Part shown: one piece after another, positions 35,314-45,979 of the stretch
Layout: each line of letters opens with the position of its first letter
How positions within the stretch are numbered: position 1 is the first letter of the stretch
Source of the DNA: Apoderus coryli
Lineage: Eukaryota > Arthropoda > Insecta > Coleoptera > Attelabidae
DNA: 64,000 nucleotides
Direction of reading: 5' to 3'
NCBI GenBank assembly: GCA_911728435.2
Contig: OU452198.1
Coordinates: forward strand, 20,618,001-20,682,000
The notes under the pieces: generated by a model
The model's database searches: none
What the model saw: only the letters and a program-made list of their open reading frames with translations
Told to the model about the DNA's origin: nothing
Made by a program: the position numbers and the translations under genes

Positions 35314-37247
35314 TAAAAAAAGATATAGCAAACATTTTTAATAAGCACTACGCTACAGTTGGGAAAAGATATGCCGAATAACTGCCACATTGTCAACCAA
35401 AATTTAAAACACCGTCAAACAATCATTAATTTTTTTTGAGTCCCACAGATGAATTTGAGGTTAAACAAATTATTAGCACATTAAAAATCAGAAAAGCGCC
35501 AGGAAAAGACGGAATTACAGCCGAGGTGATAAATTATATAGAACCACATCTTAATAAACAACTAGTATTTCTTTTCAATAAAATATTTGAACTTGGTATT
35601 TTCCGGACCATTTTAAAGATGCATTCATTACACCAATATATAAATCTAAAGACAAGACTAAAGTAGAAAATTACAGACCAATTTCCCTTATATCAAATTT
35701 GAGTAAAATACTGGAAAAACTAATAAAAAAACGGCTAACAAAGTTTTTAACCAAACTCAATTTAATTGCACCATCTCAATATGGTTTTCAAGAAAAAAAG
35801 TCTACAACAAACGCCATCATGGAGCTATTGTCTTACATGTATGAATCAATAGATACTTCAACACCTTCTCTTTGTGTGTTCTTGGACTTGGCGAAGGCGT
35901 TTGATACGGTCGGTCATAACCAACTTTTAGATAAACTTTATTCATCAAGAATAAGAGGTGTCGCACATAATTTATTTAAATCTTATCTTACTAATAGAAC
36001 GCAATATGTTCAAGTAAACAATGAAATTAGTTCCGGGGAAACTGTAACATATGGCGTACCTCAAGAAACCGTGCTTGGTTCAATACTTTTTATTATATAT
36101 ATAAACGAAATTATTGTCGAAAAGTGTTCTGGAAAAATCATATCCTTTGCTGATGATACTGCAATATTTTATGACGCAGATACTTGGACGCAGCGTTAAA
36201 CTACGGTTGAATTGGACCTCAGGGGCATAAAATATAACTTCGATAGCAAAAAATTGACGAATAATCAGGAAAAAACTTTTTTCTTACCATTACATTCACA
36301 AAATCGTGAAGGCCCGGCATTTGATTCATTGAAGATTGCTGAGTACAATTTAGAAATAAAATCTGTCAAATCTATTAAATATTTAGGGATACATATAGAT
36401 TCACATCTGAGATGGGATCATCAGGTGGAGAGTGTTCTTAAAAAACTAAGAGGATTAATTTTCAAATTTAAAAAACTTAAAGAAGTACTAAACACTGAGG
36501 AATTGTTAACAGTATACAAGGCATTGGTGGAATCTATAATGAGGTATGGTTTTATGGGCTGGGGTGCTATTAATGATTGTTACCTGAAACCCTTACAAAT
36601 ACTACAAAAACGTATTATTAAGATAATTGTTCAAAAAGATAAATTGTACCGAACGGATCTGCTGTTTTAAGTCTAGTTTGTTTAGTATTAGGCAGTTGTA
36701 CTATAAACTCTTGCTGGACGATCAGTATATATCAAGCCCTGGTCGAGCATCAGATTCGGGCAAATATGCAACGCGAGGTACTGTGCAGGGACTCATCACC
36801 ACTCAGAAAATGAGAAACACTGTGGGTCAAAGATATTTTAAATATCTAGGAACCAAGCTTTTTAACAAAATGAAGGCAGAGGTAACAATTGCTAATTCCT
36901 TTAGAAATTTTTATAGATAAGCTAGAGAATGGCTGATGAGTAAAATGAAAATATTTGTTTTTGTATTTCTTGACTGTGAAATTATTGTGTTTGAAATGCA
37001 AGGGAGTATGTATATTGTTGAATTTGTTAGCGTAAGGAATAATCTAGTTTTAACTTAGATGGTGTAAGAGTGGTAAATATAATTTAATCTATTTGCGGCT
37101 ACGGGAGGGATAAGACGGAAACTGTCTCGCGCGCTAGTTCTTAATGAGCTTTAGCGAGTAATTTTTGTTTGTGTCCTGGTAAGCAACACGATTTAGTTTT
37201 AATTTGTAAAATAATAATGGGATACAAATAAATATTATTATTATTAT
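35314..37247 (+). mobile_element. 5'-truncated non-LTR retrotransposon (Jockey/CR1-like RT)
   Basis: Plus-strand frames carry KAPGKDGITAEVI, NYRPISLISNLSKILEKL, YGFQEKKSTTNAI, FLDLAKAFDTVGH, TYGVPQETVLGSILF and the catalytic FADDTAIF, then SIKYLGIHID and a C-terminal part (RQLYYKLLL…). Frameshifts or stops lie near 35,620, 36,200 and 36,640. GVPQETV deviates from the usual GVPQGS. The 3' end is an (ATT)n-like tail near 37,235. The endonuclease domain is absent, so the copy is 5' truncated at about 35,314, inside BEL sequence. Confidence 0.88.
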
Positions 37248-37764
37248 AGAATAACATACAACTGGTATCACAAAAAATGTACCGAGTTTCATGAGATACC
37301 ATATGCTATTGCCGCCGCCAAGACTTACAAATGCGATTTATGTTAATTCATTATTTAATATTATTAGTATTATTGCTATTATTTTAAGAATAAATATTAT
37401 TTTAATTTTTTCCGAGGGACATTATTTTGTAGCAATCAACATAATACTTGCGTATATTATAAAAGAAACAATTATTATATTATTCGGACATTGAATGCTT
37501 GTTTTATTTATTCATCTAAATATGTGAGAGATTATTTATTTATATGCGGGCTTTGGTGCTCGAAAACTGAGATTAAACGGTCGAGAATTTAGCGGGATGG
37601 CCGAGAATAGGTGATTATGTACTTTTTTGCTATTTACAAGATTTTTATTAGTTAGGTAATTAATATATTTAAAAAACAATATAGTATGTTCTTTAATATA
37701 TAACAAAGATACATCAAACACTAAAATTGATTAGAAATTTAATATTTTTCGTTAAAAAAAGCTT
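37248..37764. other. AT-rich flank of the mag-like element
   Basis: No gene or repeat is recognised here. Frames present are short and low-complexity. Confidence 0.5.
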
Positions 37765-37769
37765 GTCCA

Positions 37770-37953
37770 TGTTTAATATAATGTATCGTCACTACTGTTA
37801 TGAATATATGCCCATAACTAGTCATAAGTAATAGACTAGACATAACCTAGAAAAAAGAGTTAGTTGTCTAACCTCGTGTAATGTGTTGTATGTTTGATTA
37901 ATATGTTAATAAAGTATAATAATAAATAATAAACCAAAAACAATTATTAAACA
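37770..37953 (+). repeat. Mag-like element 5' LTR
   Basis: 184 bp, repeated at 41,605-41,788. It ends AAACA, directly followed by the primer site. Confidence 0.95.
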
Positions 37954-37971
37954 TGGCGCAGTCATAGTCAT
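37954..37971 (+). other. Mag-like element primer-binding site
   Basis: TGGCGCAGTCATAGTCAT starts at the first base after the LTR. The leading TGG fits a tRNA CCA end; the tRNA is not identified here. Confidence 0.7.
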
Positions 37972-38052
37972 AAATCTAAATGACAAGAACCTACAAGTAT
38001 TAAGTATAAATTTTTTTGCAAAAATACGCAAGTTTAAGTGTATACAAGTATA

Positions 38053-38429
38053 ATGGCAATGCATGGTCCGGTAAAGTTACCGCCAGATTTTGCCCTTCAA
38101 GGACAAAGTGCCGCCTCAGAATGGAAATTTTGGAAAACCTCGTTTGAAGATTATCTTGTTGCGACTGGTCAACATGAAGCTGCTGATATAGTTAAATTAT
38201 CAATCTTAAGAAATATAATAGGTATAAATTCTGCAAGAATAATGTCTACATTCGAAATTCCAGAGGCAGAGCAGAACAAATATAAATATACAATGGATAT
38301 GCTAGATAAATATGTAAACCCTAGAATTAATGAATGTTTCGAACGGTATAATTTTTTTAAACGAACACAGAAAGTTTCGAACACTTTCTAACCGACTGTA
38401 AATATTTAATAAGAAGTTGCAATTATAAT
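38053..38429 (+). pseudogene. Mag-like gag N-terminal part
   Basis: From the ATG at 38,053 it reads MAMHGPVKLPPDFALQGQSA and WKFWKTSFEDYLVATG, a capsid-type start. The frame is lost near 38,385. One base off, the reading continues EHFLTDCKYLIRSCNYN into the ATG at 38,430, so gag and pol were originally one frame or closely coupled. Confidence 0.85.
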
Positions 38430-40697
38430 ATGAATGATCCTAATGAAAGTGCTGAAGATAAAGCTCTTCGAGATAAAATTGTCATGGGAATCAAGGACCA
38501 CACGACACGAGAAGCTCTATTGAGGGTTGATCAACTTACGCTAGAGAAAGCTATACAATTTTGTAGAACAACAGAGCAAAGTAAATCTCAAAACTTACAA
38601 TTTCAGCAAGAAAATAATGTTCTTAGAGTCCAAAAGAACGAAAAACCGAAATATAACTATAGAAAACCTCAAGACAACAAAAATGTTTGTGAAAAGTTTA
38701 CGTGTAGACGATGTCAAAAAAGACATGGGCCGAGAGAATGTCCTGCATATGGTAAGAAATGCAATAAATGTGGCAAGGAGAATCATTTCGCAGTTGCGTG
38801 CAAAGTTAAGAATGTTCGAAATACCGAGAGAAATGACGATGACATTCAAAGTGGTTCAAGTGATTTATTTGTAGGAAATATAAATGTAGATATTTGTAAA
38901 TGTAAGGTACATGAATGCAAATGTAAGTATAGAAACCTTTTTGAAGAAAATTTAATTATTGAAAATACAAAAATATTATCTAAGTTGGATAACGGGGCTG
39001 ATGTAAATGTAATTCCGCTAAATATATTTCAGAAATTTAAGAACAAATTAAAGATAAGACCAACTGAATATATGTTAAAAGCTTTTCAAGGTAGTGTTAC
39101 TAAACCGACTGGAATCGTTAATTTAAATATTAAGTATAAAGATAAGAATATTTTTGAAGATTTTGTAATTGTTGATGGAGCAACTCAGGTTCTAATCGGT
39201 GGTCAAGCTTGTTTACATTTAAATTTATTGAAAAGAGTAAACAATACAAATAATATTTCGAATTCTATAGAAAAATTTGTAAATGATAATATAGATATTT
39301 TTACAGGGTCAGGTAAATTTCCAGATAAATGTGAAATTACTACGCTAGCAAATTTTGAACCAGTGTGTCACCCACCTAATAAAGTACCGATAGCTATTAG
39401 AAATGCACTGAAATCCGAATTAGATAGGTTGGTTAAAAGAAAAGCCATAATAAAAGTTAATATAATTGATCCACGCGCAAGTATTAATAGGATGGTAGTC
39501 GTGGAAAAGTCTAATGGTAGTTTGAGGTTATGTTTAGACCCATCAGATTTAAATAAACAAATTGTTAGAAAACCTAGAGTAGGAGAAACTATTGAAGAAA
39601 TTTGTTCAAAATTACTAAATAAAAATATATTCTCTGTTTTTGATCTGTCTGAAGGTTATCATCAGCTTGAGATTGATGAAAATTCTTCGTGGAAATGTTG
39701 TTTTTCAACTCCATTTGGCATTTATAGATTTATAGTACTTCCTTATGATTTGTCAAACTCACAAGATTTATTTCAAGATGTTGTAGAAAAGAATTTTGGC
39801 GACATCGAAAATGTAATAATATGTCATGATGATATGATTGTAGCAGGTAGAAATCAAACTGAACACGATATCGCAGTTAAACAAATAATTGAACGTGCTA
39901 GACAGGTAAGAGCCAAATTTAATAAAGATAAATTACAATTCTGTCAAAAAGAAGTTAAGTTTATGGGTCAACTTTTTTCCGAAAATGGCATGAAAGTAGA
40001 TTCTGATAGAGTTAAAGCTTTATGTCAGTTGGAATCCCCAACAAGTAAGCATGAATTGCAAAGAATTATTGGTTCATTTAATCATATTCGAAGATATGTT
40101 CAAAATATGGCTGAACATATTCATCCTTTATGTCAATTGTTAAAAAGTAATGTAGAATGGCAGTGGTTGCCGAAACATCAAGAATGTTTTGATAAGTTAA
40201 AGAAAATTGTAACTAGTTCACCAGCATTAGTTCCTTTTAACCCGAAGTTAAAAATAATTTTACAATGTGATGCTTCGAAAAATGGATTAGGTTGTTGTTT
40301 ATTTCAAATTTATGATAAAGATACACTGAAGCTAGTAGCTTGTTCGTCGCGCTCTATGAATGAACACGAAATAAATTATAGTCAAACTGAAAAAGAACTT
40401 CTTTCAATTTATTACGGTACACAAAAATTTCATAATTTTATATATCGTGCTGAGGTGGATGTACAAACAGACCATAAACCTATAGTTTCTATAATGGAAA
40501 AACCTATATGCAAAATTGGTTCAGTTAGATTACAACGTTTACGTTTGATATTATTAAATTATTCATTAAATGTTTATTATGTACCAGGTAAAAGTATTCA
40601 TTTTGCAGATATGTTATCTAGAGCTAGTTTAAAGACAGATACTTTGGATTTGGAAATGTTTGATATGGTACATTTAGTCACTAGTCACATTGGATAG
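38430..40697 (+). pseudogene. Mag-like gag end, protease, RT and RNase H
   Basis: 755 codons without a stop. Two zinc knuckles lie near residues 91-124 (CRRCQKRHGPREC, CNKCGKENHFAVAC). The protease site near 186 reads LDNGADVNVI, where D[ST]G is usual. RT has FDLSEGYHQLEID and the catalytic box ICHDDM (465-468) in place of YxDD; both catalytic Asp remain. RNase H has QCDASKNGLGCCL, YSQTEKELLSI and TDHKPI, and ends LSRAS. The frame stops at 40,695-40,697 where an internal deletion begins. It is part of a defective polyprotein and not a separate gene. Confidence 0.92.
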
Positions 40698-41581
40698 AGT
40701 TATGCAAATTAACTAGTAAGAATTCTGAGTCAATAATCGATGCTATGCAGAGTACATTCACAAAGTTTGGATATCCGCAATACTTAATTGCTGATAATTT
40801 ACCTTTTATTTCTTTTAAATGTAAATCTTATTACCAAGAAAAAGATATTACTATTTTGACTTGTTCTCCTCATTATCACCAAAGTAACGGTTTGGCTGAA
40901 AAAGCAGTAAATATATGTAAACAAATTTTAAGAAAAAGTTATGAAGAAAATTCTGATTACAGAGATTTAGTATTAGAATACAATAATAGCCCAATAGTTA
41001 ACTTAAATGCATCTCCGTCTCAAACTTTAAATAGTCGAAATTTACGCACACAGTTGCCAGTTAAAGAAAATATTCTAGAGCCTAAAATTCAAACTCATGT
41101 ATATAAATATTTATGCTCAGAAAAAACTAAAGTTAAGCTTTATTACGATGCACATAGTAGAAAGAAACCTATTGAATATAAGGAAGGAGATCGCGTAGTT
41201 ACCAAAACTGAAAAGGATAAAGTCTGGTTGAAAGCCACTATTTTGAAAAAAGCAAATGAACCTAGATCTTATTGGCTGCGCAAGGAATGTGATAACAAAG
41301 TTATTAGGCGTAACACAAGACAAATTAAACCGTCAATAACAAGTACAGACTTTAAAGATAGAACCTTTGAACCTGAATTGTTACCACCAATGAACCTATG
41401 TAGTAAACAAACCAATATAAACCAAAATAGTAATAACGATGTAATCGTGAGTTTTCAACCAGATATAGAAATTAATATTCCAAATTGTTCTAATAATGCA
41501 AGTGTAAGTAGTGATAATAATGGACTAAAAAAATCTAGATCTGGACGAATAATTAAGCCTTTACAGCGTCTTGATATTTAG
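40698..41581 (+). pseudogene. Mag-like integrase, N-terminus deleted
   Basis: In-frame sequence starts with WIELCKLTSKNSESIIDAMQ near 40,692, so the HHCC finger and first catalytic Asp are lost. The remainder has LIADNLPFIS (second Asp), QSNGLAEKAVNI (Glu), YKEGDRVVTK and a C-terminal SGRIIKPLQRLDI. It cannot act as an integrase. The junction with RNase H is out of frame. Confidence 0.9.
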
Positions 41582-41594
41582 GGTAATAGTCTTT

Positions 41595-41604
41595 AGGGGG
41601 AAGA
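41595..41604 (+). other. Mag-like polypurine tract
   Basis: AGGGGGAAGA lies directly before the 3' LTR. Confidence 0.8.
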
Positions 41605-41788
41605 TGTTTAATATAATGTATCGTCACTACTGTTATGAATATATGCCCATAACTAGTCATAAGTAATAGACTAGACATAACCTAGAAAAAAGAGTTAGTT
41701 GTCTAACCTCGTGTAATGTGTTGTATGTTTGATTAATATGTTAATAAAGTATAATAATAAATAATAAACGAAAAACAATTATTAAACA
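41605..41788 (+). repeat. Mag-like element 3' LTR
   Basis: 184 bp, one difference from the 5' LTR. Confidence 0.95.
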
Positions 41789-41793
41789 GTCCA

Positions 41794-42387
41794 AACTTAA
41801 ATATTTAGGTAACTGGTCGAGAACTGGTGCATTTACCCTATCTGTACAAAAATATCTGTTGCTTTCTTGACTGCTGTTATAGAAGTAGTGTGTGAATATA
41901 TGGAGAGAGACAGAACAGAATTGCCGCTCATAACAAGAAATGCGGCGTTGCCACTATTAAACAAAATAAATACAATACATAAATAATTTGAAACTAAACA
42001 ATATTTAAATACTCTTGTTTTAAAATAGGAATTTGTGGATTTGCCATATTTGTTGTATTTAAACTAGATTCTATATTAAGTTTTTCTTTTAAAATTGGAG
42101 ATCTACGTCGAGATCTAGATTTAAAAATATTTTTATTTGTGAAATCTGATTCAGAACCCGAATTGTCGAAAGAATTTTTTTCTAACTCTATAAGACGTAA
42201 AATGTACTTACATGAGTAAAACCAACAGCATTTGTATGTCCTGCGATGAGCGACTCTGATATGCTTTCAGGAACTCTTCTTGTTACGGTTCATTTTTGTA
42301 CCACGACAGTTTTAATTTGTGTCGTTGTTGAGTATATATTTATTGCTCATATCGTTAAGAATATTATATTCTACGATAAAAATCAAA
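41794..42387. other. Flank with an unassigned minus-strand open stretch
   Basis: No family is recognised. On the minus strand, 42,205-41,994 is open for about 70 codons with an Arg/Ser-rich part (FKSRSRRRSPILKEKL) and a TAG end but no ATG. A second short stretch (VPESISESLIAGHTNAVGF) lies just upstream in another frame. This could be the relic of a 3' exon. Confidence 0.3.
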
Positions 42388-44775
42388 TGTAACACTCACC
42401 TTAAATAAATTGTATTTATTTATCCATACATCTTTAGTTCTATTAAACAAATTAACATTTTTATCAACTACTTGTATTTATTATGGGAGTGAAATACTTA
42501 GTACGGCTCTGTGTGGTTTTCCGATTATTGATTTTACCATTAATACATCCTTGGCCTTCCCCTAAATTTGACAGAATGTATGATTAGTGATTATACGTGA
42601 TATTTATTGAGATCTGACTATTCTACTTGCCAGATGATTTGTACGGACCTCGTATACAATTTCTCTAAAGATTTCAACTGATTTCCTTCGACTTCATTGT
42701 GGTTTCCGTGTTATTGTGAGTTATTTTGGGTATTTGATAGAATTCATGCGGATTTACTGTTGAATTCTATTCCGGGTGGGAACTTTTAAAATGGTATATC
42801 TGTTCTAGGAATGATGTTACCAGTGGTTGCAGCCTAATATCGGATCTGTAACAATATTGCTAACGTTAAAAATTAACTATCTGAACATCTTGATAGGCGT
42901 TATGCATTTTAAGTCGTTATGACTTACCTTTTTGTGTTTGTTGTCATACTTCCGTTTTAGTTCGTTTTGTTTAGTTGGTAGTCTGCTAGCCTTGTTCATT
43001 CTCCTTTTTGAACGGCTTGCGAATCGATGGGTGCCACAGGGTCTTTGACGGCTGCTTTGAATGGCGAGATTCTTCGGAAGGGTGGTTGACGGGGGGTAGT
43101 GCTTGGCGAGTCGTTGAGGGAGTGGTTCTAGTTTATTAGACCGGACGATGGCGCTGGGTGCTGCTACTGCGATTCACCTGAGCTCCGCTGAATCGTCGGC
43201 AAGGAGATCGGTGGCAGTATCATTTGCAGGAACCACCGCTACTTGTTTTTGTTTCGGAACAAGCGACTAGAGGCTCCATTTCTTCGTTTTCTTTTCTATC
43301 TTGTGTCGTATGTTTTGGTTTCTTTATTTTTCAGTTCTCCTGTTCGTTGGAACGGTGCTACCGTGGGGAAATGTGTGGTTTCGGATTGGGGTTGTCCCTG
43401 TGAAGGTCTTCCTGGGGCACTATAACTGGAGGGTATGTGAACGAGGCCTCCCGCTGCTTAACCCGGGTCACGCAACGCATACCTGTCTTTTAACATCTTC
43501 TCATACAAGACCGTTACCTGGTTATAGGCCTCTGAGTGGCTGAAAGTCGAGTTCGGCACTCTTGGGGAAGTTCCGAATCATACACCTCCATTCTGGGAGC
43601 ATACGACGGCGGTGGTATCGTTGTAATGAAACTGTATGTTAGGATTAAGGTTTCAGTTTGGCATATGCTATAATTATGCTGGGTTTCTCTTCGTGTTGGA
43701 TTCCAGGACTTTGTTCCTAAAAACCACACAATTGTATAGGTTACCTATACTTTTATTTAACTCCCGGCTATGACACAAAACGTTGACACTGTAGCTAGTG
43801 TTACTGTTTTCTTACCTGATTTTGACTAATATATTCGGTGTTGTAAGTTTCGTTTGCTATTATTGAGTATTAGGGTTCGTGAAGGCCTAATTTCGGCTTT
43901 ATTATTATTGTTTACCGTAACGTGTAGGTTATATACTTTCACTTGGAATTAATTAAATTAATTTACTTCAAACAGCTGATGTCTGTCACTTTGAATATTT
44001 CATATGACAACTTGAGTATTTCATATCACTTGCTTGATATTCAGTTCCTTTTACAGGAGGTAGTTCACTGTTGTAATTTGCTATTTATTGGTGTTCGTAC
44101 TGCAGTCTGTTCTCTCAGTGGACATAATACTTCGGTGGCTCGGAGCTGGTTTATGCCGTGCCTGTGTTAGCTATTTCAATGTGACAGCGCAGTGTATTCA
44201 CTGTGGCGTTGTTCTTCTGTCTAGTAGCAGGCTGTGATGAGTGACAGTTTGTTTGGCATTGTCAACTTATTTCAGTTGTTACCGCCTGTTTGTTGCGATT
44301 TCATTGGATAGAAACAACTTTTGGCGGTAAGAATAGTGAAAATCGCACGTTATTGGCGGATTAGGACTTTTGCGAATCAGTTGTTGAAGATTAGTCCTAC
44401 TGTGTGCACCTGCCATTGGCGTTAGAAATTGTAATTGAAAAGTAGAAAAGCCGTTTTCTACCCGTTATGTAGATGGGATCATAATTACAATTTCAATTTA
44501 CGCGGATTGTGTTGGTGAATTTGTTGGAGAGATTTTACGGCGCTGTTGTTGAAATTTTATTAGTTTCCGTAGATTTTGTTATACCAATCCGTACTACTTG
44601 ATGTAGGATCATACGCCATTTTCGTTTGCTGTACAATGGGACTAGGTAAGCGAGATTTGGATACTGAATATCCTGATTTTGACTGGTATTTTGTTGATTT
44701 CTAGTCATCAATACCTCTTGAGAATCGTTGCACAATAGCAGTGGTATTTGGATTATGCTGTGCACGATTATGTTG

Positions 44776-44783
44776 TAAATATA
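44776..44783 (+). promoter_or_regulatory. TATA-like box of LTR A
   Basis: TAAATATA lies about 31 bases upstream of 44,809, where the shared sequence with copy C begins. This spacing suits an RNA polymerase II start at about 44,809, the 5' edge of R. Confidence 0.65.
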
Positions 44784-44834
44784 TTGTTGCTGAGGCCACG
44801 CCTTATTTAAGACTTGGAGCTACCCTTCTAGAAG

Positions 44835-44951
44835 GTATGTTAATGTATATTTGGGGAATTTTCAAGGGTTTTTTTTTTGTTGTAATATCATTTCATTGTT
44901 TTAATACTTATTATTCTTATTATTAACTATGGGATTTATTTTATCCTATAG
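44835..44951 (+). other. 117-bp intron inside LTR A
   Basis: GTATGT at 44,835 and a pyrimidine-rich TTTATTTTATCCTATAG at the right edge bound a segment that is absent from copy C at 47,829. In C the flanks are joined precisely at the expected exon-exon position, with one substitution (GGG to GGT). This is direct evidence of splicing before copying. Confidence 0.85.
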
Positions 44952-45446
44952 GGGTTTTTTGGTACGGTTTGGGTTTTACTGAGAATGGATACACATGTGT
45001 GATTTGAATTAGATCGGAAGCTATGTTCTAAACGTGCACAAGTGTGAGCGGATTTAATTGCGAATTTCAACTACCGAAGTCGGACGAATTCCTGAAATAT
45101 CCCTGGATTTTCCAGCTAAGTGGAACATTTGATTTTTTTTTCTCTGAATTACGATTTATTTATGAATACTTCATTACCAATTTTGATTGGTGCATTGATG
45201 GTCTGACACTGTGAGCCGGTGCGCAAGATTCTGCTTGTTTATCTTTGTGATAAGTCGATTTTGATTTTCTTTTTAGCGATTAAATAAATAATCAATTTTT
45301 ATGTTGAATGCGTGCTGACTCCGGTGTCATGTCCTCAATGTAATCATTGATTTCATGTTTTATTAAATTATTCCTCAGTGATTGTTTTAATATAATTCCA
45401 CGTATACTCTATATATATTTTCGCGTACAATATAATGTCTATATAG

Positions 45447-45494
45447 TTGCTGAGATGTAAACTCAGTGGTACCACAGAGTTTACATCTCAGCAA
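45447..45494. repeat. Head-to-head LTR junction hairpin
   Basis: TTGCTGAGATGTAAACT (45,447-45,463) is repeated in reverse complement at 45,478-45,494. Between them lies CAGTGGTACCACAG, with a palindromic GTGGTACCAC. It marks where the end of LTR A meets inverted copy B. Confidence 0.9.
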
Positions 45495-45855
45495 CACCGG
45501 AGTCAGCACGCATTCAACATAAAAATTGATTATTTATTTAATCGCTAAAAAGAAAATCAAAATCGACTTATCACAAAGATAAACAAGCAGAATCTTGCGC
45601 ACCGGCTCACAGTGTCAGACCATCAATGCACCAATCAAAATTGGTAATGAAGTATTCATAAATAAATCGTAATTCAGAGAAAAAAAAATCAAATGTTCCA
45701 CTTAGCTGGAAAATCCAGGGATATTTCAGGAATTCGTCCGACTTCGGTAGTTGAAATTCGCAATTAAATCCGCTCACACATGTGCACGTTTAGAACATAG
45801 CTTCCGATCTAATTCAAATCACACATGTGTATCCATTCTCAGTAAAACCCAAACC
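45478..45855 (-). repeat. Inverted partial LTR copy B
   Basis: Reverse complement of the end of LTR A: on the minus strand it runs from GGTTTGGG to GATGTAAACT. A 120-bp part (45,327-45,446 in A) is missing. It joins the poly(A) end of the viral copy at its inner edge and LTR A at its outer edge. It starts 3' of the intron, so it says nothing about splicing. Confidence 0.9.
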
Positions 45856-45979
45856 ATTTTTTTTTCCATTAATCAATAAAATAACATCCTTATTAAATTA
45901 TAACTAACCCTTAAAAATAATAGTTGATTAACATATGACAACATTACGAACTAAAAATAATGATTAACACTTAAACATA

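Larger units (their letters stand above)
37770..41788 (+). mobile_element. Mag-like Ty3 element, 4.0 kb, deletion derivative
   Basis: It has 184-bp LTRs (TGTTTAATAT…AAACA) that differ at one base (C at about 37,934, G at 41,770) and a GTCCA target duplication at 37,765-37,769 and 41,789-41,793. Gag, protease, RT, RNase H and a truncated integrase follow on the plus strand. The insertion is recent but the copy is defective: gag is frameshifted and integrase lacks its first third. Confidence 0.96.
42388..45476 (+). repeat. Long LTR-like sequence A, about 3.1 kb
   Basis: It starts TGTAAC and ends ACCACA, the same termini as the 3,002-bp LTR of Ty3 element B, and is of similar length (3,089 bp). 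Weak similarities to that LTR also occur inside (for example TTGGGGAAGTTCCG near 43,565). The 3' part from 44,809 recurs at 45,478-45,855 (inverted) and 47,806-48,349. Transcription-type signals support LTR identity. No internal region follows it, so it is a solo or rearranged LTR. The left boundary is inferred from TG and length only. Confidence 0.6.

Noticed and set aside
43243..43729. Overlapping frames in the GC-richer part of LTR A
   Set aside because: They lack homology or a consistent start, and frames overlap on both strands. Treated as LTR content.
45327..45446. 120-bp segment missing from inverted copy B, considered as a second intron
   Set aside because: The segment ends in AG but begins TCATG, and sliding the edges gives no GT start. 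Copy C retains it. A plain deletion is more likely.
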